DNA from: JADLHS01 sp049840435
GTDB taxonomy: Bacteria > Verrucomicrobiota > Verrucomicrobiia > Limisphaerales > JADLHS01
Reading direction: 5' to 3'
Assembly: GCA_049840435.1 (NCBI GenBank)
Contig: JASGKY010000007.1
Coordinates: 1-64,000 of the forward strand
DNA: 64,000 nt
Both the position numbers and the translations under genes were made by a program. The notes beneath the pieces are model-generated. The model did not search any database, was not told where the DNA came from, and saw nothing but the letters and a program-made list of their open reading frames with translations. The stretch's first letter is position 1, and the number at the start of each line of letters is the position of its first letter. Below, one piece after another: positions 24,698 to 32,555 of this stretch.

Positions 24698-26686
24698 TCA
24701 TGCCACCTCGGCCAGCTTGCGGGTCGTGATTCCGGCTTCGGCAAATTGCGCCTTCACCTTGGCCACGGTGTTCTCGACCGTCAGACCATACTTCTTGCGC
24801 AATTCGTCCTGCGTGGAGGCGTGTTCGATGAACTGATCCGGCCAACCGATGCGCACCACCGGTGTGGTGATGTTCTTGTCGGCAAAACATTCCAGCACGG
24901 TCGAACCGTAACCGCCCATCAACACGTGATCTTCCAGCGTGACGATGACATCCGCCGCGCGACCAAAGAATTCATGCGTGCCCGCGTCAATCGGCTTGGT
25001 GAAACGCGGATTGATGACCGCGACATCAAAGCCTTCCGCCACGAGTTGCACCGCAGCCTTGGCGGCGATGGCGCACATGTTGCCCAAACCAAACAAGGCG
25101 ACCTTGCGTTTACCGTTGCTGGCAAAGTTGTGGATGACTTCAGCTTTGCCGACTTCGAGCAACTTCGGTTGTTCCTTGATCGGCACGCCTTCGCCCGCGC
25201 CGCGCGGGTAGCGGATGAATGTCGGATGATTCTGGTGTGTTGCGGTGAACATCATGTCCTGCAACTCATCTTCATCCTTCGGGGCCATCGCGATGACGTT
25301 CGGCAAACAACGCAGGTAAGCAATGTCGAACAAGCCATGGTGCGTCGGACCGTCGTTTGCCGAGAGACCGGCGCGGTCCATGCAGAAAATCACCGGCAAA
25401 TCCTGCAAGCAGACATCGTGATGGATGCAATCGTACGCGCGTTGCAAGAACGTCGAGTAGATCGCCACCACCGGATGATAGCCCATTGTCGCCATACCGG
25501 CGGCGAAGATGACGCCATGTTCTTCCGCGATGCCGACGTCGATGTAGCGTTCCGGCATCGCCTTTTCCAAATGCTTTAAGCCCGTGCCGCTGGGCATCGC
25601 GGCGGTGATGCCGACGAGCGTGTTATTCTTTTTGCAGAGCTTGACCATCGTCTGGCCGAAGACGTCCTGATAATTCGGCGGCGTGCCCGGCTTGGAGGCG
25701 GGCGTCTCGCCAGTCTTCTCGTTGTAAGGTCCGAGGCCGTGGAACTTCTCCGGCGACTTGAGCGCGGCTTCAAAGCCTTTGCCCTTACGGGTCAAAATGT
25801 GGATGACAATCGGATGATCGCATGATTTGGCGAACTCCAGCGTGCTGATGAGCAATGGCAGATCGTGGCCATCAATCGGGCCAAGATAACGCACGCCCAT
25901 TTCTTCGAACAAAATCGCGCTGCCGTGGCCGCCGCGACCTTCCGCCTCGATGGACGGCGTGTTCTTGCGCAAGCTGACTTCGGAGAGTGCCCCTTTGAAG
26001 CCTTCTTCCGCCTTGTGTGCCAGCTTCAACGCCAGATCACCCTTGGGCAGCTTCTTCAAGAAGTTTTGGAAATCGCGCGAGAGTTTGTTGTACGACGGAT
26101 TGCGGATGAGCTTGTTGAGGTAGCCGTTAATCGCCCCGACGTTCTCCGCGATGCTCCACTCATTGTCGTTGAGGATGCCGATGAACTTCTTCGTCGTGTG
26201 CGAAATATTGTTCAACGCCTCGTAGGAAACGCCGTTGGTCAATGCGGCATCACCGAAGATGCAGACGACGTTTTCCTCCGTGCCCTTACGGTCGCGGGCG
26301 GAAGCCATACCCAGTGCCGCAGATAAGGCCGTGCCCGCGTGACCGGCGCCAAAACAATCATGTTCGCTTTCTGTGCGCAGCGCGAAGCCGTTCAGGCCGT
26401 TCGTTTGGCGGATGGTGTGGAAGCGGTCTTTGCGACCTGTCAAAATCTTGTGGACGTAAACCTGATGGCTGACATCCCAGACGAACTTGTCCTTGGGCGT
26501 GTTGAAGACGTAGTGCAGGGCGATGGTGAGTTCCACGACGCCAAGATTCGGGCCGAGATGTCCGCCCGCTTTGGCGAGACCGGAGATCAACTCCTGGCGG
26601 ATTTCGCCCGCGAGTGTGTCCAATTGCGGGGGCGTCAATTTCTTCACATGCGCCGGGCCGTCTACCATGTCGAGGTATCTGCTCAT
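24698..26686 (-). CDS. dxs: 1-Deoxy-D-xylulose-5-phosphate synthase
   Basis: 662 residues, close to the usual length. It condenses pyruvate and glyceraldehyde 3-phosphate to DXP, the entry step of the MEP isoprenoid pathway. The N-terminal domain has SHQVYVHKILTGR and the thiamine diphosphate motif GDAALTNGVSYEALNN. The central pyrimidine-binding domain has VGIAEEHGVIFAAGMA, whose Glu activates the cofactor, and DRAGLSANDGPTHHG. A transketolase C domain follows to the end. All expected catalytic parts are present. It starts 2 bases after xseB, the arrangement seen in many bacteria. Confidence 0.96.
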   Translation of the reverse strand: MSRYLDMVDGPAHVKKLTPPQLDTLAGEIRQELISGLAKAGGHLGPNLGVVELTIALHYVFNTPKDKFVWDVSHQVYVHKILTGRKDRFHTIRQTNGLNGFALRTESEHDCFGAGHAGTALSAALGMASARDRKGTEENVVCIFGDAALTNGVSYEALNNISHTTKKFIGILNDNEWSIAENVGAINGYLNKLIRNPSYNKLSRDFQNFLKKLPKGDLALKLAHKAEEGFKGALSEVSLRKNTPSIEAEGRGGHGSAILFEEMGVRYLGPIDGHDLPLLISTLEFAKSCDHPIVIHILTRKGKGFEAALKSPEKFHGLGPYNEKTGETPASKPGTPPNYQDVFGQTMVKLCKKNNTLVGITAAMPSGTGLKHLEKAMPERYIDVGIAEEHGVIFAAGMATMGYHPVVAIYSTFLQRAYDCIHHDVCLQDLPVIFCMDRAGLSANDGPTHHGLFDIAYLRCLPNVIAMAPKDEDELQDMMFTATHQNHPTFIRYPRGAGEGVPIKEQPKLLEVGKAEVIHNFASNGKRKVALFGLGNMCAIAAKAAVQLVAEGFDVAVINPRFTKPIDAGTHEFFGRAADVIVTLEDHVLMGGYGSTVLECFADKNITTPVVRIGWPDQFIEHASTQDELRKKYGLTVENTVAKVKAQFAEAGITTRKLAEVA

Positions 26687-26688
26687 AT

Positions 26689-26967
26689 TTATTCTTCGGA
26701 CAATTCTGCCGTCAGCGGCTTCAACTTTAATTCACCCGCCGCCGTCTTTTCCAGTTGCTGAATCTTCAACTCGGCTTCCCCGAGCTTTTCCTGACACACC
26801 TTGGCCAGCTTGACGCCCTCTTCATACCGGGCGATCAGGCTTTCCAAGGGCAGATCCCCGGACTCCATCGCTTCCACGACAGATTCCAGTTTCTGCAACG
26901 CTTCCTCAAACGGCATCGCAGCTTTGGGCGATGCTGAGGGCGGAGTGCTTTTGGATGGATTCGGCAC
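26689..26967 (-). CDS. xseB: Exodeoxyribonuclease VII small subunit
   Basis: About 92 residues. The core, FEEALQKLESVVEAMESGDL then LESLIARYEEGVKLAKVCQE and LGEAELKIQQLE, is the coiled-coil XseB fold that stabilises the XseA nuclease. The large subunit gene is not in the window. Start choice is uncertain: GTG at 26967 or 26997, or ATG at 26916 directly before the core. The Pro/Ser/Lys-rich leader is common in this phylum. Two bases separate it from dxs. Confidence 0.88.
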   Translation of the reverse strand: MPNPSKSTPPSASPKAAMPFEEALQKLESVVEAMESGDLPLESLIARYEEGVKLAKVCQEKLGEAELKIQQLEKTAAGELKLKPLTAELSEE

Positions 26968-27128
26968 GGCTGGGAACCTAAGGGAAATCCCGGCCACAGT
27001 CCAGCCTGTGCTGAAGCCTAAAATCAGTCCGTCGAATGTCTTAAAACTTTTTTCCGGAATTTTTTCCTCGGACGGCTTTTGTCTGACCCCACCCGGTAGG
27101 TTTATGCCCGTAAAACGAAAGACAAATT

Positions 27129-27356
27129 ATGACCACGATCACAAACCTGACGAACGACCAGCAACTCGAACTCGGCTTCAGCGGTGCGCCGCGTGGCATC
27201 CGCTTCGCCCGGCGCGAACGCCGTCTGGCACGCGCCGCGTGGTGGTTCAACAAGATGCGCGAAGTCGTCAACGCCGCCACCGTCTGTCCCTCGCAAGACG
27301 CGCCGCGTCCCGAGCAGACGATGCTGCCCGGCGCGTATCGGCAGATCCGGCTTTGA
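27129..27356 (+). CDS. Small hypothetical protein
   Basis: 75 residues starting MTTITNLTNDQQLELGFSGA. The middle is strongly basic and aromatic (RFARRERRLARAAWWFNKMR), the end Pro/Arg-rich. I have a vague memory of similar short proteins in Verrucomicrobiota genomes but can give no function. It stands alone on the plus strand between xseB and two palindromic repeats, with its own upstream gap of 130 bases. Confidence 0.55.
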   Translation: MTTITNLTNDQQLELGFSGAPRGIRFARRERRLARAAWWFNKMREVVNAATVCPSQDAPRPEQTMLPGAYRQIRL

Positions 27357-27363
27357 TCAGTCT

Positions 27364-27434
27364 TGTAGCGGCGCTCTGTGAGCGCCGGTCGAAAGTCAAA
27401 CGGGGACAAGCGACGGTCATAGACCGCCGCTATA
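27364..27434. repeat. Palindromic intergenic repeat (REP-like)
   Basis: TAGCGGCG at 27366-27373 is mirrored by CGCCGCTA at 27425-27432. Just inside is a perfect hairpin, GGCGCTC-TGT-GAGCGCC, and near the other end a second short palindrome, GGTC-ATA-GACC. This two-hairpin layout is that of a REP/BIME-type unit. The 27357-28006 gap holds this, the next repeat and one doubtful small frame. Confidence 0.65.
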
Positions 27435-27535
27435 ATCCAAAACCGGTTTTGCCGAAGGCCTGAAAGCATAGATTGATTTTAACGGGAGGTGGGCACGCCG
27501 CGCTGGCCCCACAATATCTACCAGCGGCGGCGTGT

Positions 27536-27722
27536 CCGAAATTTTCTGCGACCATTACAAGCGCCAGAGGCGTGGCATGTTTGTAGGATTCGGGTGGATG
27601 AAGCTTGCAAGCTCCAGAGGAGCGGCCTCTAGCGGTCGTCCCAGCGGGACTTGGTTCATCCGGGGGTGTTTCTGCAAACATGTCGCGCCTCTGGCGCTGT
27701 GAGCAGTGGTCGGAAATTTTAG
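27536..27722. repeat. Long imperfect inverted repeat, about 185 bases
   Basis: The outer arms pair AAATTTTCTGCGACCA (near 27540) with the mirror of TGGTCGGAAATTTT (near 27707-27720). The centre of each arm is a perfect 13-base inverted repeat, AGCGCCAGAGGCG (27560-27572) and CGCCTCTGGCGCT (27686-27698). GGCATGTTTGTAG also pairs with CTGCAAACATGTC. The loop (about 27600-27660) contains further short palindromes. No open frame of credible coding quality crosses it. It is likely a dispersed, non-autonomous element or a structured RNA. Confidence 0.6.
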
Positions 27723-27740
27723 TCGGGCAAAACGTGAACC

Positions 27741-27917
27741 ATGCAGGAACTGGAAGTCATCGAACGGCCACAACGGATCTTTGATTGCGCGTCGTTGAGA
27801 AAGCGCGGGAAGGCGCAACGACTCAGTCTGGGGCAACTGCTCGACTTGGCGTGCGAGCGCCGCAATCCTGTGATGCAAACATTTCGCTGGCTGTGGCGCA
27901 AACGGAATAGCCTCTGA
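27741..27917 (+). CDS. Possible small protein
   Basis: 58 residues, MQELEVIERPQRIFDCASLR to the end FRWLWRKRNSL. No known domain; the C-terminus is basic and aromatic. There is no convincing ribosome binding site, and it lies 19 bases after the inverted repeat, so a chance frame is possible. The composition is more protein-like than that of the surrounding frames, which is the only reason it is listed. Confidence 0.3.
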   Translation: MQELEVIERPQRIFDCASLRKRGKAQRLSLGQLLDLACERRNPVMQTFRWLWRKRNSL

Positions 27918-28006
27918 TTGTGATAGGGGATGGGGATGTTGCTCTTGATTTAGCAAGCAGCAAGTCAAGCTTCAATGGTGGTCTTTCCGGCTTTCTGATT
28001 TCTAAA

Positions 28007-28282
28007 TCAAGCCGCTCCTCGGAACTGTCGAGTTAGGACAAATGCGCAGCTCATGTAACTGCATAATCCGAATGCAGCGGCATAAGGAGCGGCTGGTGCG
28101 AATGCTAGCAAAGTCAGTCCAGCCGTTGCGCCAAGCAGTTGCCCCATCCAGACGGTTCGCAAACAGGCCCGGCGGATTGCGGCGTTTTGTGGGTCGCGAA
28201 TGCTCAAAAGCATTGGCAGAACCAAGGAAAACAGCAGTAGTCCGGCTAGGGCGCTGGTGTCGAGCAAGGTTAGTTCGCGCAT
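28007..28282 (-). CDS. Small membrane protein, unknown function
   Basis: 91 residues with three hydrophobic segments (about 11-30, 45-62 and 64-84), giving a small integral membrane protein. The ends are short and basic. No motif is recognised. It is alone on the minus strand. The 315-base gap that follows (28283-28597) holds nothing I can name beyond a TTGACA-like hexamer near 28347 without a matching -10. Confidence 0.6.
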   Translation of the reverse strand: MRELTLLDTSALAGLLLFSLVLPMLLSIRDPQNAAIRRACLRTVWMGQLLGATAGLTLLAFAPAAPYAAAFGLCSYMSCAFVLTRQFRGAA

Positions 28283-28597
28283 AACAAAACAAAACTTTCG
28301 ATTTATTCACTTAGACACCGACACTGGGTTTTTGTTACGTGCAGTTTGACAGTTAGTTTGTGACAACGCTTCGGTTAGGCTAAGTGCCGCTGGATGCCGT
28401 TAACCGTGAAATATCCAATGCTTTGAAATGGCTTGATTGGATGTTTTTGCTCGGGCGACAACGTTATGTCTCGGCAGGCTTCAAGTTTCCTAAGGGCTTT
28501 TGGGTTGAGCTGTGGACTAAATCAAGTCTTTATCTCCGCGCATATTTTGATTTGCCTGATTCTTGCGGCACAACCAGACTATCCGCCGCTCGATTGA

Positions 28598-30772
28598 ATG
28601 AAGACTTTTCTGTTCATCTGCACGGGTAACATCTGCCGCAGTCCCATGGCTGAGGCGCTCTTTCGTCATGCCACGCAGGGACGAACGGATTATCGCGCCA
28701 TCTCCGCAGGGTTGGGCGCGGTGGATGGCCAGCCGCCCAGCACTTATTCTGTGCAGGCGATGAAGGAAATCGGCGTGGACATCTCCAAGCAACGCAGTCG
28801 GATGCTCACAGCGGAGATGGTCAAACAGGCGGACTATATTCTCGGCATGACCCACAGCCATGTGGATACGGTGATGTTGTTGTATCCGCACGCGGCGGAA
28901 AAGACGTTCCTGCTGCGGGAGTTTGACGATACACTGGATCCATTTGAGAAGGATATTAGCGACCCGATCGGCGGTTCATATGAAGTCTATTTGCATTGCC
29001 GCGATCAAATTGAGCAGGGGATTGCGTCACTGGTGCGCTTTATTGAGCAAGGCGAGACACAGCACGTTGCCAAGGCGGTGGCGGAAGGTCAGACGGCGCA
29101 CGTGGCGATCGGAGCGGATCATGGCGGCTACGATTTGAAGGAGGAGTTGAAGAAGTATTTGCGGGAGCGCGGCATTTCTTTCCATGACTTCGGTACGCAC
29201 GCCAAGGAGTCGGTAGATTATCCTGATTACGCGGCCCTGGTCGCCAACAGTGTGGCGGAGCACAAGGCCGAGGTGGGCTTGCTCGTTTGCACCACAGGCA
29301 TCGGCATGAGCATGACCGCGAACAAAGTTTCCGGAGTGCGCGCCGCGATGGTCACAGATGCGGAATCAGCCATCCTCACGCGCAAGCACAATGCGGCGAA
29401 TGTGCTGTGCCTCTCTGGTAAATTTACTCCGGCGGATCTCGCAAAACAGATTCTCGATAATTTTCTCAACACTGAATTTGAAGGCGGACGCCATGAGCGT
29501 CGCGTCAATAAGATGGAACAAAAAATGACTTCACCTGAACTTCGTTTGAACCGTATTGATGGCGAGATCGCCAATGCCATTGAACATGAACGCCTGCGCC
29601 AGCAGGAGAATATTGAACTCATCGCCAGTGAAAACTTTACCAGCCCGGCGGTGATGGAAGCCCAGGTCTCTGTGCTGACCAACAAGTACGCCGAAGGCTA
29701 TCCGAAGAAGCGTTGGTACGGCGGCTGTGAAAACGTGGACGTCGTCGAACAGCTGGCGATTGATCGGGCGAAGAAACTTTTTGGCGCGGAACACGCCAAC
29801 GTGCAGCCGCACTCCGGCAGCGGCGCGAATATGGCGGTGTATTTCTCGATGCTCAAGCCGGGTGACAAGATGCTCACGATGGATCTGAGCCATGGCGGGC
29901 ATTTGACCCATGGCAACAAGGCGAATTTCTCCGGTAAGTTTTTCGAGATCGTTCATTATGGCGTGCGTAAGGAAGATGAGCGGATTGATTACGATCAACT
30001 CGCCAAGATGGCGCGTGAACACAAGCCGAAGATGATCACGGTCGGCGCGAGCGCCTATCCGCGCATCATTGATTTCAAGCGCATGGGCGAAATCGCCCGC
30101 GAAGTCGGGGCGCTGTTGCTTGCGGACATCGCGCATATCGCCGGGCTCGTGGCGGCGGGAGTTCATCCGAGCCCGATGGAGCATGCGGATTTCGTTACGA
30201 CCACGACGCACAAGACGCTGCGCGGACCGCGCGGTGGTTTGATCCTGTGCAAAGAGAAGTATGCGAAGGAAATTGATTCGCAGGCGTTCCCGGGTATCCA
30301 AGGCGGGCCGTTGATGCATGTCATCGCGGGCAAGGCGGTTTGTTTTCAAGAGGCGTTGCAACCGGCGTTCAAATCTTATCAGCAACAGATCGTCAAAAAT
30401 GCCGCGGCGTTGGCTGACGGGATGAAACGCAATGGTTTCCGCCTTGTCAGCGGCGGCACGGACAATCACTTGATGTTGGTGGACGTCGGCGCAAAAGGTT
30501 TGACGGGCAAGGACTGCCAGATCGCGCTCGACGATGCCGGTATCACCACGAACAAGAACACGATTCCGTTCGAGACGCGGTCGCCGTTCCAAGCCAGTGG
30601 CATCCGTCTCGGTACGCCCGCTTGCACGACCCGCGGGATGAAGGAAGCCGAGATGGCCGCCATCGCCGACATGATCAGCGAGGTTTTGATGGACATCAAA
30701 AATCTTGACGGCATTGCCAAGGTGCGTCAACGTGTTCGCGAACTGACTGCGAGATTCCCCTTGCCGTATTAA
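28598..30772 (+). CDS. glyA: LMW protein-tyrosine phosphatase / ribose-5-phosphate isomerase B / serine hydroxymethyltransferase open frame
   Basis: 724 residues in one open frame with three complete domains. Residues 1-155: low-molecular-weight phosphatase, active loop CTGNICRSP (C-x5-R-S) and DP near ISDPIGGS. Residues about 167-305: RpiB, with IGADHGGYDLKEELK and CTTGIGMSMTANKVSGVRA, ending EGGRHERRVNK as RpiB normally does. Residues about 310-724: GlyA, with ENIELIASENFTSPAVMEAQ and the PLP Lys in TTTTHKTLRGPRGG. The enzymes reclaim phosphate esters, interconvert ribose and ribulose 5-phosphate, and make glycine plus methylene-THF from serine. The RpiB-GlyA junction runs through a six-A run (29520-29525). 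With five A, RpiB would stop at a TGA overlapping the GlyA ATG, so GlyA may really be a separate gene (29525-30772). The phosphatase-RpiB junction shows no such sign. Confidence 0.85.
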   Translation: MKTFLFICTGNICRSPMAEALFRHATQGRTDYRAISAGLGAVDGQPPSTYSVQAMKEIGVDISKQRSRMLTAEMVKQADYILGMTHSHVDTVMLLYPHAAEKTFLLREFDDTLDPFEKDISDPIGGSYEVYLHCRDQIEQGIASLVRFIEQGETQHVAKAVAEGQTAHVAIGADHGGYDLKEELKKYLRERGISFHDFGTHAKESVDYPDYAALVANSVAEHKAEVGLLVCTTGIGMSMTANKVSGVRAAMVTDAESAILTRKHNAANVLCLSGKFTPADLAKQILDNFLNTEFEGGRHERRVNKMEQKMTSPELRLNRIDGEIANAIEHERLRQQENIELIASENFTSPAVMEAQVSVLTNKYAEGYPKKRWYGGCENVDVVEQLAIDRAKKLFGAEHANVQPHSGSGANMAVYFSMLKPGDKMLTMDLSHGGHLTHGNKANFSGKFFEIVHYGVRKEDERIDYDQLAKMAREHKPKMITVGASAYPRIIDFKRMGEIAREVGALLLADIAHIAGLVAAGVHPSPMEHADFVTTTTHKTLRGPRGGLILCKEKYAKEIDSQAFPGIQGGPLMHVIAGKAVCFQEALQPAFKSYQQQIVKNAAALADGMKRNGFRLVSGGTDNHLMLVDVGAKGLTGKDCQIALDDAGITTNKNTIPFETRSPFQASGIRLGTPACTTRGMKEAEMAAIADMISEVLMDIKNLDGIAKVRQRVRELTARFPLPY
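29513..29528 (+). other. Homopolymer junction deciding the RpiB-GlyA fusion
   Basis: Here RpiB ends ...RVNKMEQK and GlyA begins MTSPELRLNR. The sequence has six A at 29520-29525. Removing one gives CAA AAA TGA, an ATGA stop/start overlap like those seen elsewhere in this window. Confidence 0.5.
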
Positions 30773-30926
30773 GAACGATTCAAGATCAGCAAGCCGGACC
30801 TCGCGCTCTCCGCGACGTTAGTCATTCCATTTGAACTAATCCGGGATTTACTCGTCCAAGCAGGGATTGGACGGGAGTTCCATGGACTTTGGCTTTTCCG
30901 TTGTGGCGTAACCAAAGAGACATTTT

Positions 30927-32488
30927 ATGGCAGCAAAAGCTGTTACCAAGAAGGCTAAAGTTAAATCACCCAAAGCAAAAATCACCGCCAGTGAAGCCGC
31001 GGTCGAAGAGCTTTCCTTGCGTCCGCCGGTTGAGCCGGAAGCCCCCGTTGTGGAAACGGTTGAACCCGCTCCCGTCGCCCCACCTCCCGCGCCCCGACCC
31101 GTTGCGCCGCCGGTGGATGAGAACGCGGAATTGCAGCCGCCGACCAAGCCTATCGAGGCTTCAGTGCCGCCGCAGCCGCCGCGCGTGCCAGGGCAGCCGA
31201 GCCGACGCTTCGAGCGCGATAAAATCGCAAACTCGCTGAATATCGCCAAACTCCAGGCGATGCAGATGGGGGAACTCAACAAGATGGCGAAGGATCTGGG
31301 GGTCGAAAACTTCGGCACGATGCGCAAGCACGAGGTGATCTTTCACATTCTGCAAAAGAATGCGGAACGGGCGGGCGTGTTGTTTTCCGAAGGCGTGCTG
31401 GAAGTATTGCCGGACGGCTATGGCTTCTTGCGCTCGCAAAGTTTCAATTACTTGTCCTGCCCGGAAGATATCTATGTGTCTCCGTCGCAGATCCGGCGTT
31501 TTGATCTCCAGACCGGCAACCTGATTGCCGGGCAGATCCGGCCGCCGAAGGAGAAGGAAAAATTTTTCGCGTTGCTCAAGGTTGAAGCCGTGGACGGTGA
31601 AGAACCGGACAAGGCCAAGGACAAAACGCATTTCGAGAACCTGACTCCGTTGTTCCCGAACAAGCGGTTCATTCTGGAAACTGGCAAGGAAGAGTTGTCC
31701 ACCCGGGTGCTCGATCTCGTCTGTCCCATCGGTAAAGGTTCGCGCGGCATTATTGTCGCGCCGCCGCGCACCGGTAAGACCGTGTTGATGCAGAAGCTCG
31801 CCAACGCGATCCTGAAGAACAATCCGGAGACGTATCTGTTCATCCTGCTGATTGATGAGCGCCCGGAAGAAGTCACCGACATGGAACGCACCTGTATCGG
31901 GGCGGAAGTGATTTCCTCCACGTTCGACGAACCGCCAGAGCGGCACGTGCAGGTGGCCGAAATGGTCATCGAGAAGGCCAAGCGCATGATTGAACACAAG
32001 CGCGACGTCGTCATCTTGCTCGACTCGATCACGCGTCTCGCGCGCGCTTACAACACGGTGCAGCCGCACTCTGGTAAGATTTTGTCCGGCGGTGTGGATG
32101 CCAATGCGTTGCACAAGCCGAAGCGTTTCTTTGGTGCCGCGCGTAACATTGAGGAAGGGGGCTCGCTGTCCATCATCGCCACTGCGTTGGTGGACACGGG
32201 ATCGCGCATGGATGAAGTCATCTTTGAAGAGTTCAAAGGCACGGGCAACATGGAAGTCCATCTCGACCGCGCGCTGGTGGATCGCCGGATTTTCCCCTCG
32301 ATCAACATCGAGCGTTCCGGCACGCGCAAAGAGGAGTTGCTCTATCACCCGGACGAACTCAACAAGATCGTCCTGCTCCGGCGGGCGCTCACGGGGTGCC
32401 GCCGGTGGAAGCCATGGAATTGTTGCTGAACAAATTGAAGAAGACCGGTAGCAACATCGAATTCCTCATTGGCATGGGCGTGAGTTAA
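30927..32488 (+). CDS. rho: Transcription termination factor Rho, one frameshift near the 3' end
   Basis: About 520 residues once the shift is corrected. A Pro/Lys/Glu-rich N-terminal extension (about 1-90) is normal for this phylum. Next comes the Rho N domain with RNA-binding fold (LNIAKLQAMQMGELNKMAK; VLEVLPDGYGFLRS; YVSPSQIRRFDLQTGN). The ATPase core has Walker A in IIVAPPRTGKTVLMQ, then LLIDERPEEVTDM and ILLDSITRLARAYN, and the Q/R loops. The frame breaks in a GGGG run at 32394-32397. The strict frame stops at 32431, but one added G restores the universal ending (PPVEAMELLLNKLKKT, then FLIGMGVS) with a stop at 32486-32488. As Rho is normally essential here, this is almost certainly a sequence error. 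Confidence 0.95.
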
Positions 32489-32555
32489 TTCCTGCGGTCG
32501 GGCTAAGGTGCAAAGGACTGGGTAATCGGTCGGGCAATCCCCGGCCTTTCATGGC

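Noticed and set aside
28384..28629. 81-codon plus-strand frame before the phosphatase domain
   Set aside because: It overlaps the phosphatase start in another frame, has no ribosome binding site and no protein-like pattern.
31161..32348. 395-codon minus-strand open frame opposite rho
   Set aside because: It is antisense to the conserved ATPase core of rho. Its length only reflects GC-rich codon structure.
30927..32488. Programmed ribosomal frameshifting in rho
   Set aside because: No slippery heptamer, stop context or downstream structure is apparent, and similar single-base breaks occur in many unrelated genes of the window, so sequence error explains it better.
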